Source: CAWVSB01 sp036960375
GTDB lineage: Bacteria > Pseudomonadota > Gammaproteobacteria > Pseudomonadales > CAWVSB01
DNA length: 64,000 nt
Assembly: GCA_036960375.1 (NCBI GenBank)
Contig: JBALVY010000003.1
Coordinates: forward strand, 434,001-498,000
Direction: 5' to 3'
Part shown: positions 52,162-61,527 of the stretch, piece after piece
How positions within the stretch are numbered: position 1 is the first letter of the stretch
Layout of the letters: every line of letters begins with the position of its first letter
The notes under the pieces: generated by a model
The model's database searches: none
The model's input: the letters and a program-made list of their open reading frames with translations, nothing else
Told to the model about the DNA's origin: nothing
Translations under genes and position numbers: made by a program

Positions 52162-53032
52162 ACCGGCTATACGTCCCAGACGTTCCGTTTTGTATATGCC
52201 TGCCAGCAATATGCGGGCAATGGACAAAGCCAGAAGCCTGGCCGCAGATTGTATTGTCTTTGATCTGGAGGATGCGGTAGACCCTGATGCCAAACAGCAG
52301 GCGAGAGAACAGTTATTAGAGGCTCTTGCACAAGGCGGTTATGGAGAGCGGGAATTAATCGTTCGTGTCAACGCGCTGGGTACACCCTGGGGCGTCGATG
52401 ACCTGGTGGCAGTAGCGCAAAGTGGTGCTCATAGCGTGTGTTTGCCCAAGGTGGAATCGGTGGCTTATGTGCGCAGAGTGGCTGATAAGCTTGCAGAGCA
52501 CGGTGCGCCAGACATGGGGATCTGGGTGATGGCTGAAACACCGGCCGGAATTCAAAACATTGATGAGATAGCCGCAGCCCACGACCAGATCGACGTTATC
52601 CTGATGGGAACATCGGATTTGGCTAAAGAATTACGCGTGCCGCATACCCCCGAACGTACAGGTTTCCTGTACTCCCTCAGTCGATGCATTATTGCAGCAC
52701 GGGCCAATGGACTGGATGCCATTGATGGAGTATATCTGGATCTGGAAGATACTACGGCTTATGAGGCGATCTGCCAGCAGGGCAGGGAGCTGGGTTTTGA
52801 TGGCAAGAGTTTGATTCATCCAAAACAAATCGACTGTGCCAATGCAGTGTTTGGTCCCAGTTCTGTAGAAATAGCGCATTCTCGACGAGTACTTGAAGTG
52901 TGGCAGAAAGCCGAGGCTGCGGGTACTGCATTGGCAGTACTTGACGGAAAACTGGTAGAGATACTGCACGCGGAAGAAGCTGAAAGGGTTCTATTATTGG
53001 CAGATTCCGTTGCGCGCATGAGTGCGCTATGA
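52148..53032 (+). CDS. HpcH/HpaI aldolase family, CitE-like CoA-ester lyase
   Basis: 294 residues of the CitE TIM-barrel group. RRSVLYMPASNMRAMDKA opens the barrel, FDLEDAVDPDAK carries the metal-binding Glu and Asp, then VRVNALGTPWG, CLPKVES, MAETPAGIQNIDEI, LMGTSDLAKELR, GVYLDLED and GKSLIHPKQI. Members cleave malyl-CoA, beta-methylmalyl-CoA or citramalyl-CoA. Because no citrate lyase subunits are near, this is a stand-alone lyase rather than true CitE. Two adjacent ATG codons can serve as start. Confidence 0.88.
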   Translation: MMDNKPAIRPRRSVLYMPASNMRAMDKARSLAADCIVFDLEDAVDPDAKQQAREQLLEALAQGGYGERELIVRVNALGTPWGVDDLVAVAQSGAHSVCLPKVESVAYVRRVADKLAEHGAPDMGIWVMAETPAGIQNIDEIAAAHDQIDVILMGTSDLAKELRVPHTPERTGFLYSLSRCIIAARANGLDAIDGVYLDLEDTTAYEAICQQGRELGFDGKSLIHPKQIDCANAVFGPSSVEIAHSRRVLEVWQKAEAAGTALAVLDGKLVEILHAEEAERVLLLADSVARMSAL

Positions 53033-53241
53033 AGGTGAATGAGTGGCCATCACTGACAGTGATATTATAAGTACCAATTGCTCAGGTGGGCAGCGAAGAC
53101 CCTTATAAGCAATAGTGCCGAGAAAATCGTTCGCTGGAGTGAGGGTGAAAGTTAATAATTGGCATTATTTCAGTGTGTTAGTACGGTATGCAGAGGTGGC
53201 CTGTTCGGGCTATAATTCGCCGTTTATTCAACGGCTAATCC

Positions 53242-54171
53242 ATGGAATTGATTCGCGGCTTACATAACCTGCGGCCACATCATCGCGGCTGCGTGGGGAC
53301 TGTCGGTGCCTTTGATGGGGTGCACCGGGGTCATCAGGCTTTATTTGACAGTCTGATTGAGACCGGTCGTGAGTTGAATTTACCTACGGTGGCGATTTGT
53401 TTTGAGCCGCTGCCGAGAGAATATTTCTTCCCCTCTGACTCGCCGGCTCGTTTAATGAGCTTTCGAGAGAAATTTGTCGCATTACAGGCGTTGGGGCTGG
53501 ATCGAGTATTACGTATACGTTTTACTGACACTTTTCGGGCGATGAGAGCGGAAGAATTTATTAAACAGGTATTTGTGGATGGCCTGGGTATTCGGCATAT
53601 TGTCGTGGGTGACGATTTGCGATTTGGCGCCGGACGCAAGGGTGATGCTAACGTATTGCGTGCTGCAGGCAAGGATTTTGGTTTTGCCGTAGAGGATACT
53701 GCTTCAGTTGTGTCTGGTGATGAGCGTATCTCCAGCTCCCGTATACGTAATTGTCTTGAGCAGGCTGATTTTTCTACTGCGGAAGAACTACTAGGAAGGC
53801 CTTTTTCGCTGACTGGCAAGGTGGTTTATGGCCGACAGTTGGGGCGTACTTTAGGTGTGCCGACCGCTAATATGGAAATGCATCGTTTCCGGGCTCCGCT
53901 GGATGGAGTCTATGCAGTTGAAGTGCCGATAAATGGGCGGTTGCATCGTGGTGTCGCCAATGTCGGTACACGTCCTACTATTGGTGATAGAACCACTGCT
54001 ATTCTTGAGGTTCACCTGCTAGATTACTCAGGTAATTTATACGGTAAGACAATTGATGTGGTATTCAAACATCGATTGAGAAACGAGCAAAAATTCGATT
54101 CGATTGAAGTTTTGCGAAACACCATTCACAACGATATAGCACAGTGCCGAAGCTGGTTTGGCATCGAATAA
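53242..54171 (+). CDS. ribF: Bifunctional riboflavin kinase/FAD synthetase
   Basis: 309 residues. The N-terminal FAD synthetase has CVGTVGAFDGVHRGHQALF (the G-x-F-D-G-x-H-x-G-H signature) and ISSSRIRNCLEQADF. The C-terminal riboflavin kinase has GRQLGRTLGVPTANME and HRGVANVGTRPTIG. RibF turns riboflavin into FMN and FAD. It heads the group ribF-ileS-lspA-fkpB-ispH. No FMN riboswitch precedes it; a TATAAT at 53211-53216 may be its -10 box. Confidence 0.96.
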   Translation: MELIRGLHNLRPHHRGCVGTVGAFDGVHRGHQALFDSLIETGRELNLPTVAICFEPLPREYFFPSDSPARLMSFREKFVALQALGLDRVLRIRFTDTFRAMRAEEFIKQVFVDGLGIRHIVVGDDLRFGAGRKGDANVLRAAGKDFGFAVEDTASVVSGDERISSSRIRNCLEQADFSTAEELLGRPFSLTGKVVYGRQLGRTLGVPTANMEMHRFRAPLDGVYAVEVPINGRLHRGVANVGTRPTIGDRTTAILEVHLLDYSGNLYGKTIDVVFKHRLRNEQKFDSIEVLRNTIHNDIAQCRSWFGIE

Positions 54172-54190
54172 CTGAAAAGATAAGAGACTC

Positions 54191-57001
54191 ATGGCTGACT
54201 ATAAACACACTTTGAATTTGCCCAAAACAGATTTCCCGATGAAGGCCAATTTGGCTAACAGGGAACCCAAGTTCCTTGAAGACTGGGAAAAAGGCGATAT
54301 ATACCAAAAAATTCGTCAAGTGAGTGCGGGCAGAGAGAAGTTTATTTTGCACGACGGGCCTCCCTACGCCAACGGGGATATTCATATTGGTCATGCGGTC
54401 AATAAAATACTCAAGGATATCATCGTCAAATCTAAAACGATGAGCGGCTTTGATGCGCCGTATGTGCCCGGTTGGGATTGTCATGGCTTGCCGATAGAAC
54501 TGAATGTTGAAAAGAAAGTGGGCAAGGCTGGCGTAAAAGTGGATGCCTCAACATTTCGAAGCAAGTGTCGGGAATATGCGACCAAGCAGGTCAATGGTCA
54601 GCGGGAAGACTTTAAGCGCCTGGGTGTGCTCGGTGATTGGGATAATCCTTATTTAACGATGGATTTTACTTTTGAGGCCAATATTATTCGCACTTTGGGC
54701 ACAATAGCGGACAAGGGCCATTTGCATCAGGGTTTCAAGCCGGTTCATTGGTGTATGGACTGTGGTTCTGCACTGGCAGAGGCCGAAGTGGAGTATCAGG
54801 ACAAAACATCTCCCGCCATTGATGTCATGTTTCCAGCAATAGACCCGGATGCACTCTCGGCTGCGTTTGGCGCCAATGTAGATGCTGGCGCTTTGGTTAT
54901 CTGGACCACAACACCCTGGACATTACCGGCCAACCTGGCGGTGGCCTTGCATGCTGATTTGGATTACGTTCTGGTCTCAGTACAGCGGGCAGAGGGCGAT
55001 GTGGTCGTGGTATTGGCAGAGGCGCTGCTGGAATCCTGTCTTGCGCGTTATGGTGCGCAGGCGCATTCCGTATTGGGCCGCTGTAAAGGCCAAGCACTTG
55101 AAGGTCTGCAGCTGCAACATCCTTTTTTGCAGCGACATGTGCCGGTCATTTTGGGCGAGCATGTGACTACCGAGGCGGGAACTGGCGCAGTCCATACCGC
55201 TCCCGGTCACGGTGTCGATGATTTTGTAGTCGGCAAGCAGTACGGCCTGGAGGTATATAATCCGGTTGGCAGTAATGGTGTGTTTTTACCCGATACGCCT
55301 ATTGTCGCTGGTCAGCATGTATTCAAGGCCAATGCGGTCATAGTAGAGCTGCTGCAGACATCCGGCATGTTGCTAAACCACAGCCCAATTGAGCACAGTT
55401 ATCCACACTGTTGGCGTCATAAAACACCGATTATTTTCCGTGCCACACCGCAGTGGTTCATCAGTATGACATCGGCCGGTTTACTACCCGCTGCTATGAA
55501 TGCGGTAGAGCAGGTTGAGTGGATTCCCGAGTGGGGCAAGGCACGTATAGAATCTATGATGAGCAGCCGTCCGGATTGGTGCATATCTCGTCAGCGTACC
55601 TGGGGCGTGCCCATCGCCCTGTTTATCAATAAACAAACGGCCGCATTACACCCCGAAACTCCACGTTTGATCGAGGAAGTCGCCAAGCGTGTAGAGCAGA
55701 ACGGCATTGATGCATGGTTTGATCTTGAAATAGCAGAACTTTTAGGCGATGAGGCTGATCAATACGATAAAGTAACGGATACGCTGGATGTCTGGTTTGA
55801 TTCCGGTGTCACTCATGCCTGTGTTTTGCGTCAACGCGAAGGCCTGAGTTTTCCAGCAGATTTATATCTCGAGGGTTCGGACCAGCACCGCGGCTGGTTT
55901 CAGTCATCCTTGTTGACTTCTGTTGCCGCTAACGGAGTTCAGCCCTATAAGCAGGTTTTAACTCACGGTTTCACGGTTGATGCCGATGGTCGCAAGATGT
56001 CCAAATCAGTGGGCAATGTGGTAGCGCCTCAGACAGTAATGAAAACACTCGGTGCCGATATTCTGCGTTTATGGGTGGCTTCTGCAGATTATCGCAACGA
56101 GATGACCGTTTCAGATGAGATATTTAAGCGCACCGCCGATTCTTATCGTCGCATTCGTAATACTGCACGTTTTTTACTGTCAAATCTTGAAGGTTTTGAT
56201 CCGACTGAAAACCTGGTGCCCGCAGCGGATATGTTGGCGCTTGATCGCTGGGCGGTGGATCTGGCAGCACGCCTGCAAGACGAAATTGATGAAGCATATA
56301 ACAGTTACCAATTTCACCAGATATACCAAAAAATCCATAATTTCTGTGTGGTCGAAATGGGTGGCTTTTATTTGGATATCATCAAGGATCGTCAGTACAC
56401 CACCCAGACAGACAGTTTGGCGCGACGTTCTGCTCAAACCGCCTTGTATCATATCTCCGAAGCGCTGGTGCGGTGGATGACACCTATTCTGAGCTTTACC
56501 GCCGAAGAATTGTGGCAATACTTGCCTGGCCAGCGTGGTGAGTCGGTGCTGCTTGAAACCTGGTATACCGGGCTGGAACGACTGCCCGCTGAGATCGAGT
56601 TGGATGCAGCATATTGGGAGCAGGTGCAGGCGATTAAAACCGCTGTGAATAAGGAGCTGGAGGTAAAGCGCGCCGAAGGTTTGGTGAAGGGGCCGCTGAC
56701 CGCCGAAGTTATTTTATATTGTGATAGTCATATTAAATCGATTCTTGAACGGCTTGAAAACGAACTACGGTTTGTTCTGATTACATCTTCTGCCGTACTG
56801 GCTGATGCCGATGCAGCACAAGATGCGGTTGAGACGGCGGTAGACGGCTTGTCTGTTTCTGTGAGAGCCTCGGAAAAACCCAAGTGCGCTCGTTGTTGGC
56901 ACCAGCGCGAAGAGGTTGGTCAGAGTGAGCAGCACCCCGAGTTGTGCGGCCGTTGTATCGATAATGTCGAAGGCGAAGGGGAGCAAAGACAGTTTGCCTG
57001 A
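54191..57001 (+). CDS. ileS: Isoleucyl-tRNA synthetase
   Basis: 936 residues. The class I motif is in GPPYANGDIHIGHAVN (HIGH) and KMSKS in GRKMSKSVGN. The CP1 editing domain contains WTTTPWTLPANLA and TEAGTGAVHTAPGHG. The C-terminal zinc site is CARCWH and CGRC, as in eubacterial type IleS. The protein charges tRNA-Ile and removes mischarged valine. It lies 19 bases after ribF and runs into lspA. Confidence 0.98.
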   Translation: MADYKHTLNLPKTDFPMKANLANREPKFLEDWEKGDIYQKIRQVSAGREKFILHDGPPYANGDIHIGHAVNKILKDIIVKSKTMSGFDAPYVPGWDCHGLPIELNVEKKVGKAGVKVDASTFRSKCREYATKQVNGQREDFKRLGVLGDWDNPYLTMDFTFEANIIRTLGTIADKGHLHQGFKPVHWCMDCGSALAEAEVEYQDKTSPAIDVMFPAIDPDALSAAFGANVDAGALVIWTTTPWTLPANLAVALHADLDYVLVSVQRAEGDVVVVLAEALLESCLARYGAQAHSVLGRCKGQALEGLQLQHPFLQRHVPVILGEHVTTEAGTGAVHTAPGHGVDDFVVGKQYGLEVYNPVGSNGVFLPDTPIVAGQHVFKANAVIVELLQTSGMLLNHSPIEHSYPHCWRHKTPIIFRATPQWFISMTSAGLLPAAMNAVEQVEWIPEWGKARIESMMSSRPDWCISRQRTWGVPIALFINKQTAALHPETPRLIEEVAKRVEQNGIDAWFDLEIAELLGDEADQYDKVTDTLDVWFDSGVTHACVLRQREGLSFPADLYLEGSDQHRGWFQSSLLTSVAANGVQPYKQVLTHGFTVDADGRKMSKSVGNVVAPQTVMKTLGADILRLWVASADYRNEMTVSDEIFKRTADSYRRIRNTARFLLSNLEGFDPTENLVPAADMLALDRWAVDLAARLQDEIDEAYNSYQFHQIYQKIHNFCVVEMGGFYLDIIKDRQYTTQTDSLARRSAQTALYHISEALVRWMTPILSFTAEELWQYLPGQRGESVLLETWYTGLERLPAEIELDAAYWEQVQAIKTAVNKELEVKRAEGLVKGPLTAEVILYCDSHIKSILERLENELRFVLITSSAVLADADAAQDAVETAVDGLSVSVRASEKPKCARCWHQREEVGQSEQHPELCGRCIDNVEGEGEQRQFA

Positions 57002-57479
57002 GTCTCTTTTAATGTGGCGCTACTTTGCCGTTAGCGCATTAATTATCGTTCTGGATCTGTGGAGCAAGTCGGTTGCTGTTGAGGTATTGAGCCGCGGACG
57101 AATTACCTTATTTTCCTGGTTCGATTTTGCTCTGGCCTATAATACCGGTGCCGCTTTCAGTTTTTTGAGTGACGCGGGTGGCTGGCAACGCTGGTTTTTT
57201 ACCGCAATCGCTGTATTGGTGAGTATTTTCCTGGTTAACTGGATTCGCAGTTTACAAAAAGGGCAGTGGATTTTGGGTCTGGGGTTGGCTCTGGTGTTAG
57301 GCGGCGCTATAGGCAATGTCTATGATCGGCTCACCCTGGGTTATGTGGTGGATTTTGTTTCGCTGCATTACGACGGCTATTATTGGCCTGCGTTCAATAT
57401 CGCTGATTCCGCCATTACTGTGGGCGCAATATTACTGGTATGGGACATGTTGGTGAACGGCAAAGAAGGTAATGAATAA
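56994..57479 (+). CDS. lspA: Lipoprotein signal peptidase
   Basis: 161 residues from a TTG at 56994, which has GGGGAG nine bases upstream inside the ileS end. The ATG at 57012 (155 residues) is the alternative but has only a weak site. Four membrane helices are present. The catalytic aspartates of this membrane protease are in GGAIGNVYDRL and AFNIADSAITVG, and ALAYNTGAAFSFL is the conserved loop. LspA removes the signal peptides of lipoproteins, including those made in this window. It overlaps ileS and fkpB by eight bases each. Confidence 0.94.
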   Translation: MPESLLMWRYFAVSALIIVLDLWSKSVAVEVLSRGRITLFSWFDFALAYNTGAAFSFLSDAGGWQRWFFTAIAVLVSIFLVNWIRSLQKGQWILGLGLALVLGGAIGNVYDRLTLGYVVDFVSLHYDGYYWPAFNIADSAITVGAILLVWDMLVNGKEGNE

Positions 57480-57903
57480 AATGATGATTACCGGTGACTC
57501 AACTGTCAGTTTACGATTTTCTTTAAGCCTTGAAAACGGTCAGCTGGTTGATGGAAATATAGATGGCGATACGGCTACTTTTATTATGGGTGATGGCACC
57601 TTGCTGCCGGGTTTTGAACAGTTTTTAGTTGGGCTTGAAGTGGGCGCAGATGAAACATTTGAGGTAACGCCTGAATATGCTTTTGGTATGCCTAATCCAT
57701 CCAATATTCAGGAGTTTTCACGCAGCCAGTTTGCTGGCATTGTGCTTGAACCCGGTGTGGTATTGTCTTTCGCCGATGCCAGTCAATCTGAGTTGCCTGG
57801 GGTTGTTAAAACACTTGAGGGCGATACGGTTATCGTGGATTTTAATCATCCCCTGGCTGGCAAGACGCTTAAATTCTCTGTGATTATTGAAGGTATTCAA
57901 TAA
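57472..57903 (+). CDS. fkpB: FKBP-type peptidyl-prolyl isomerase (SlpA/FkpB)
   Basis: 143 residues. FKBP domain with FSLSLENGQLVDGN, FIMGDGTLLPGFEQFLVGLE, TFEVTPEYAFGM and the C-terminal FNHPLAGKTLKFSVII, with the IF (insert-in-flap) segment between. This is the SlpA-type cytoplasmic isomerase and chaperone, conserved between lspA and ispH. The start overlaps lspA by eight bases; the stop codon and ispH start overlap at one base. Confidence 0.94.
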   Translation: MNKMMITGDSTVSLRFSLSLENGQLVDGNIDGDTATFIMGDGTLLPGFEQFLVGLEVGADETFEVTPEYAFGMPNPSNIQEFSRSQFAGIVLEPGVVLSFADASQSELPGVVKTLEGDTVIVDFNHPLAGKTLKFSVIIEGIQ

Positions 57904-58856
57904 TGTCCACAAACGATATTCAATTAGTTATGGCGAACCCCCGTGGATTTTGTGCCGGAGTCGACCGCGCGATAGAAATTGTGAATAGAGCACTCGATAT
58001 ATTTGGAGCCCCTATTTATGTTCGCCATGAAGTAGTACACAACCGTTATGTGGTCGATACGCTACGTGAGCGTGGCGCGGTGTTTGTCGACGAGTTGTCA
58101 GAAGTACCCGATAACGTTATCGTGATTTTTTCTGCTCATGGCGTTAGCCAGGCGGTACGCAGTGAAGCGGGCCAGCGCGGGCTCAAAGTTTTTGACGCCA
58201 CTTGCCCACTGGTTACCAAGGTACATTTGGAGGTAGCGGGTTATAGTCAGGCCGGTCGCGAATGTGTATTGATTGGTCACAAAGGTCACCCGGAAGTAGA
58301 AGGCACAATGGGCCAGTACGATCACAGTGCTGGAGGCGAGATTTATTTAGTGGAAGATGAGCAGCAAGTCGCCACACTGGTGGTTGGCAACCCTGAAAAT
58401 TTAAGCTATGTGACGCAGACCACATTATCAATGGATGATACCGCCAAGGTGATCGATGCCCTGCGTCAGCGTTTCCCTGCTATTACAGGGCCCAGAAAAG
58501 ATGATATATGTTATGCCACCCAAAATCGTCAGGATGCAGTAAAAACCCTGGCCGCTGATTGCGACCTGGTGTTGGTTGTGGGCTCGCCTAATAGCTCTAA
58601 CTCCAACCGACTGGCGGAGCTTGCCAAGCGCATGGGTGCCGATGCCTACCTTATTGATGATGAAAGTGATATCCAGCCCCAATGGCTGGAGAACAAACAT
58701 CGTGTAGGGGTTACCGCAGGAGCTTCTGCACCCGAAGTTCTGGTTGAGCGAACCATCGCTCACCTAAAGTTGCTGGGAGTGGCTGCACCTGAAGAAATGC
58801 AGGGCAGACCGGAAAACATCACTTTTAGTATGCCAAAAGAGCTGCGCTGGGTCTGA
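57903..58856 (+). CDS. ispH: 4-hydroxy-3-methylbut-2-enyl diphosphate reductase
   Basis: 317 residues. The three cluster cysteines are C17 (NPRGFCAGVDRAIE), C101 (FDATCPLVTKVH) and C203 (DDICYATQNRQ). Substrate histidines occur in RHEVVHNRYVV and FSAHGVS, with a Glu in GHPEVEGTMGQ. IspH completes the MEP pathway to IPP and DMAPP, using a 4Fe-4S cluster. The gene ends the ribF group. The minor pilin genes follow after about 140 bases, the same order as in Pseudomonas. Confidence 0.97.
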   Translation: MSTNDIQLVMANPRGFCAGVDRAIEIVNRALDIFGAPIYVRHEVVHNRYVVDTLRERGAVFVDELSEVPDNVIVIFSAHGVSQAVRSEAGQRGLKVFDATCPLVTKVHLEVAGYSQAGRECVLIGHKGHPEVEGTMGQYDHSAGGEIYLVEDEQQVATLVVGNPENLSYVTQTTLSMDDTAKVIDALRQRFPAITGPRKDDICYATQNRQDAVKTLAADCDLVLVVGSPNSSNSNRLAELAKRMGADAYLIDDESDIQPQWLENKHRVGVTAGASAPEVLVERTIAHLKLLGVAAPEEMQGRPENITFSMPKELRWV

Positions 58857-58993
58857 TATCCAACAATAGTTCTGCCGTTCAGTCTGTCAAAACTGCCGCT
58901 TGTCTGTCGGTAGCTCAAATACTGCGATTAGTCACAGAAATCCACTGTCATTGCTTTAGAATTACTGAGTAGAAACTCAATGAGGAAGTGTGG

Positions 58994-59515
58994 GTGCTTA
59001 ATAAAAAGACAAACAGGCAAAGTGGTTTTACCCTAGTCGAGTTAATGATTACGATCGTTATCATGGGTATCGCCTTGTCAATTGGCGTACCGCCTTTGGT
59101 GGACGCCTATAGAAAGACACAGGTCACCGCCGCTACAACCGAATTTCTTTCCGCTTTGGGCTATGCACGCAGTGAATCACTCAATTCCGGCGTAGCGGTT
59201 ATTGTTTGTGCCAGTGCGGATAAATCAAGTTGTGGCGGTACAAGTTTTAAAACTGGCTGGATAGCCTTTATGGATGATGACGGTGACGATACCCTCGATT
59301 CCGGCGAACGTATATTACGTAAACGCGGTAGCCTGGGTAATACGACGGTCACCACATCACCCGCTACAACCTCTCTCACTTTTGGAGTGGGTGGTGCAAC
59401 CACTCAGGCTGTAGATTTCACGTTTTGTCGAGCAGGCAGTTCGGGTAATTATGCGGGTAAAATCAAGTTGTCGGCGACGGGTCGTGCCTTGCGTATCACC
59501 GGCGCGAGTTGCTAG
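58994..59515 (+). CDS. fimU: Type IV pilus minor pilin, FimT/FimU (GspH) family
   Basis: 173 residues from the GTG at 58994, five bases after GAGGAAG. The type III signal is NRQSG|FTLVELMITIVIMGIA, with cleavage before Phe and Glu at position 5. After the N-terminal helix comes a GspH-like beta domain with LSALGYARSESLNSGVAV, two cysteines (VCASADKSSCGG) and DDDGDDTLDSGERI. Together with PilV-PilX it would form the tip complex that primes pilus assembly. FimT and FimU cannot be separated by eye. Confidence 0.88.
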   Translation: MLNKKTNRQSGFTLVELMITIVIMGIALSIGVPPLVDAYRKTQVTAATTEFLSALGYARSESLNSGVAVIVCASADKSSCGGTSFKTGWIAFMDDDGDDTLDSGERILRKRGSLGNTTVTTSPATTSLTFGVGGATTQAVDFTFCRAGSSGNYAGKIKLSATGRALRITGASC

Positions 59516-59528
59516 AGAGGATATTTAG

Positions 59529-60110
59529 ATGCAAAGAAAACAAAGCTCTCAACAGGGCATGGGGCTCATTGAAGTACTTGTTGCGCTTATGGTGTTGGCT
59601 ATTGGTTTGTTGGGCATGCTTAATATGCAGTCCAAGGGCTTACAGTTTAACCAGGCAGGTTATTATCGCTCACAGGCATTATTTCTCGCCGAAGATATTG
59701 TTGAGCGAATGCGCTCCAACCGAGACAGCATTAATTCTTATGCAGTAGATTATGCCACTGACGTCGAAGGTAATGCGGTTGGAACCGCACCGGTCGATGA
59801 AAATGGCGATGAAATTGTGATTCCTGAATGTGCGCCCGCAACACATGACCAGCCTGACGGTGGTGTTGAATCCGTTATTACCTGTGATGCCTCCGGTTAT
59901 GCCTCTTCTGATATGAAGATTTGGAAAGCACTATTAGTGGATTTACTTCCCGCCGGTGATGCGGAAATTACGGTTAGTGAAGATACCGCCGGTCTATATC
60001 ATGTGACGGTATCTATTCGCTATCAAATTACAGCTCACCTGGAAGAGTCCGGTGACCAGGCAGATGCCGACGTCGATACAAGCAATTATGTGCTGGAGGT
60101 TTGGATATGA
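59529..60110 (+). CDS. pilV: Type IV pilus minor pilin PilV
   Basis: 193 residues. The prepilin peptidase site is SSQQG|MGLIEVLVALMVLAIG, followed by the family stretch LLGMLNMQSKGLQFNQAGYY and SQALFLAEDIVERMRSN. The C-terminal domain is Asp- and Glu-rich with a disulfide-sized pair of cysteines (PECAPATH and ITCDASG). Its stop overlaps the pilW start (ATGA). Confidence 0.92.
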   Translation: MQRKQSSQQGMGLIEVLVALMVLAIGLLGMLNMQSKGLQFNQAGYYRSQALFLAEDIVERMRSNRDSINSYAVDYATDVEGNAVGTAPVDENGDEIVIPECAPATHDQPDGGVESVITCDASGYASSDMKIWKALLVDLLPAGDAEITVSEDTAGLYHVTVSIRYQITAHLEESGDQADADVDTSNYVLEVWI

Positions 60111-61516
60111 ATAGTGTGTGCCAGCGTAAATTCCAGGGCGGTGTTTCTTTTGTAGAAATACTGGTCTCAATGGCTGTAGGGGTAATTATTCTTGGTGGGG
60201 TAACGCAGACCCTGTTGACCAATAAAAAGAATAATGCCTGGGCCAACGAAATGGCCTATGTACAGGAGAATGCACGTTATTCGCTGGATATATTAGGGCG
60301 AGAGCTGCGCCTGGCCGGCTATTTTGGTTGTGGCTCGGGCTCGGCATCAAAAACATTTAATTCCATTAATGGCGGCGGCAATCTGGCTTTGGACTTTGGT
60401 AATACTATCCGAGGCTTTGAAGGCAGCGTAGTTGATGACATAAAAGATTCAGGGCTTGTCACGACTAACGCAGAACTGTGGGGTTATGATAATACCCCTG
60501 CTCTGGTGGCGTCCCAACCCAAGCCAGATGCCTTTATGCTGTATGGTGCCAGTACCGATTTTGACCTGACGGTAACCAAACATAATGGGCCGTCGGCGGT
60601 TATTTTTACTTCTCGAGATCCAGGCGAGGCGGGTATCGCAGATGGAGATTTTCTTGTCGTCGCGAGCCAGGATTGTACCGATGTGGGTTTATTCCAGAAA
60701 ACAACAGGCGGTGGCAGTAAAACTAATCACAATGCTGGTAATTCGGTAACTCCTGGTAACTGCATAAAGGGCGTTCGCCATATAAATTCTTTCGATTGTA
60801 ACAGTGACCCTGGCACTGCGCCGGGAAACCCGAGTAGTTATCTGGAGTACGGCCCAGGGGCTACTTTAATGCGGTTTAGTTCTTTTGGTTTTTATATTGG
60901 TAAATCGACAGAGAGTGATGGTATTCCAGCGCTGATGAAGCGCACGGTGATAAATAATAACGAAGCCCTCGGTTATACTTTTGAGGAGCTGATCACCGGT
61001 ATTGAAGACATGCAGCTGACCTATTATATCGATACCGATGGCGATTTATATCCTAACTATACCGCGCGGGCTGATCAGGTCGGCACAGATGATTGGGGTT
61101 TGGTGGTGGCTGTGCGTCTGGAACTGGTAATGCGTTCTTACAGTGAGTTATTTGACAGTAACAAGTCAGTGAGCTTTAACGGTAAGGATTATAACGACAA
61201 GTATATGCGCCAGCTGGTCACTAAAACAGTGCAGCTGAGAAATGGCGGTTCGGTGGGTTATTTGGCCGACGGCAGTTCGGGCGGTGGCACTACGGGTACC
61301 ACCGGCGACACAGGAACTGACACAGGAACTGACACAGGCACCGACACAGGCACCGACACAGGAACTGACACAGGAACTGACACAGGCACTGACACAGGAA
61401 CTGACACAGGAACTGATGGAGGAACGGACGGAGATGCGGGGCCGCAAGAAGGCGATCCTTGTACTAAGTCCAATGGACGAGACGGCACTATTAATGCTGG
61501 CGGAAATTGTTCCTAG
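60107..61516 (+). CDS. pilW: Type IV pilus minor pilin PilW with repeat tail
   Basis: 469 residues from the ATG at 60107, seven bases after GGAGG. The processing site is RKFQGG|VSFVEILVSMAVGV. The body matches PilW (MAYVQENARYSLDILGRELR, LAGYFGCGS, IEDMQLTYYIDTDGDLYPNY). It is longer than usual because the last 80 residues form a tail with nine Asp-Thr-Gly-Thr units (about residues 401-436) and a final pair of cysteines (DPCTKS, GNCS). Whether the tail is surface-exposed at the pilus tip is a question raised by the sequence, not an established fact. Confidence 0.92.
   Translation: MNSVCQRKFQGGVSFVEILVSMAVGVIILGGVTQTLLTNKKNNAWANEMAYVQENARYSLDILGRELRLAGYFGCGSGSASKTFNSINGGGNLALDFGNTIRGFEGSVVDDIKDSGLVTTNAELWGYDNTPALVASQPKPDAFMLYGASTDFDLTVTKHNGPSAVIFTSRDPGEAGIADGDFLVVASQDCTDVGLFQKTTGGGSKTNHNAGNSVTPGNCIKGVRHINSFDCNSDPGTAPGNPSSYLEYGPGATLMRFSSFGFYIGKSTESDGIPALMKRTVINNNEALGYTFEELITGIEDMQLTYYIDTDGDLYPNYTARADQVGTDDWGLVVAVRLELVMRSYSELFDSNKSVSFNGKDYNDKYMRQLVTKTVQLRNGGSVGYLADGSSGGGTTGTTGDTGTDTGTDTGTDTGTDTGTDTGTDTGTDTGTDTGTDGGTDGDAGPQEGDPCTKSNGRDGTINAGGNCS
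61307..61414 (+). repeat. Nine 12-base tandem repeats in pilW
   Basis: Units are GACACAGGAACT with variants at positions 9 and 12 (A/C and T/C), in frame, encoding Asp-Thr-Gly-Thr. Units 3 and 4 are GACACAGGCACC and unit 7 is GACACAGGCACT. Since 12 is a multiple of three, changes in copy number keep the reading frame. This is not a CRISPR array: there are no spacers. Confidence 0.95.
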
Positions 61517-61527
61517 GGAGATAAATT

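Noticed and set aside
53033..53241. FMN riboswitch before ribF
   Set aside because: The gap is only about 200 bases and lacks the conserved AGGG-type elements and pairing of the RFN element.
61307..61414. CRISPR-like array
   Set aside because: The units are contiguous 12-base coding repeats with no spacers and no cas genes.
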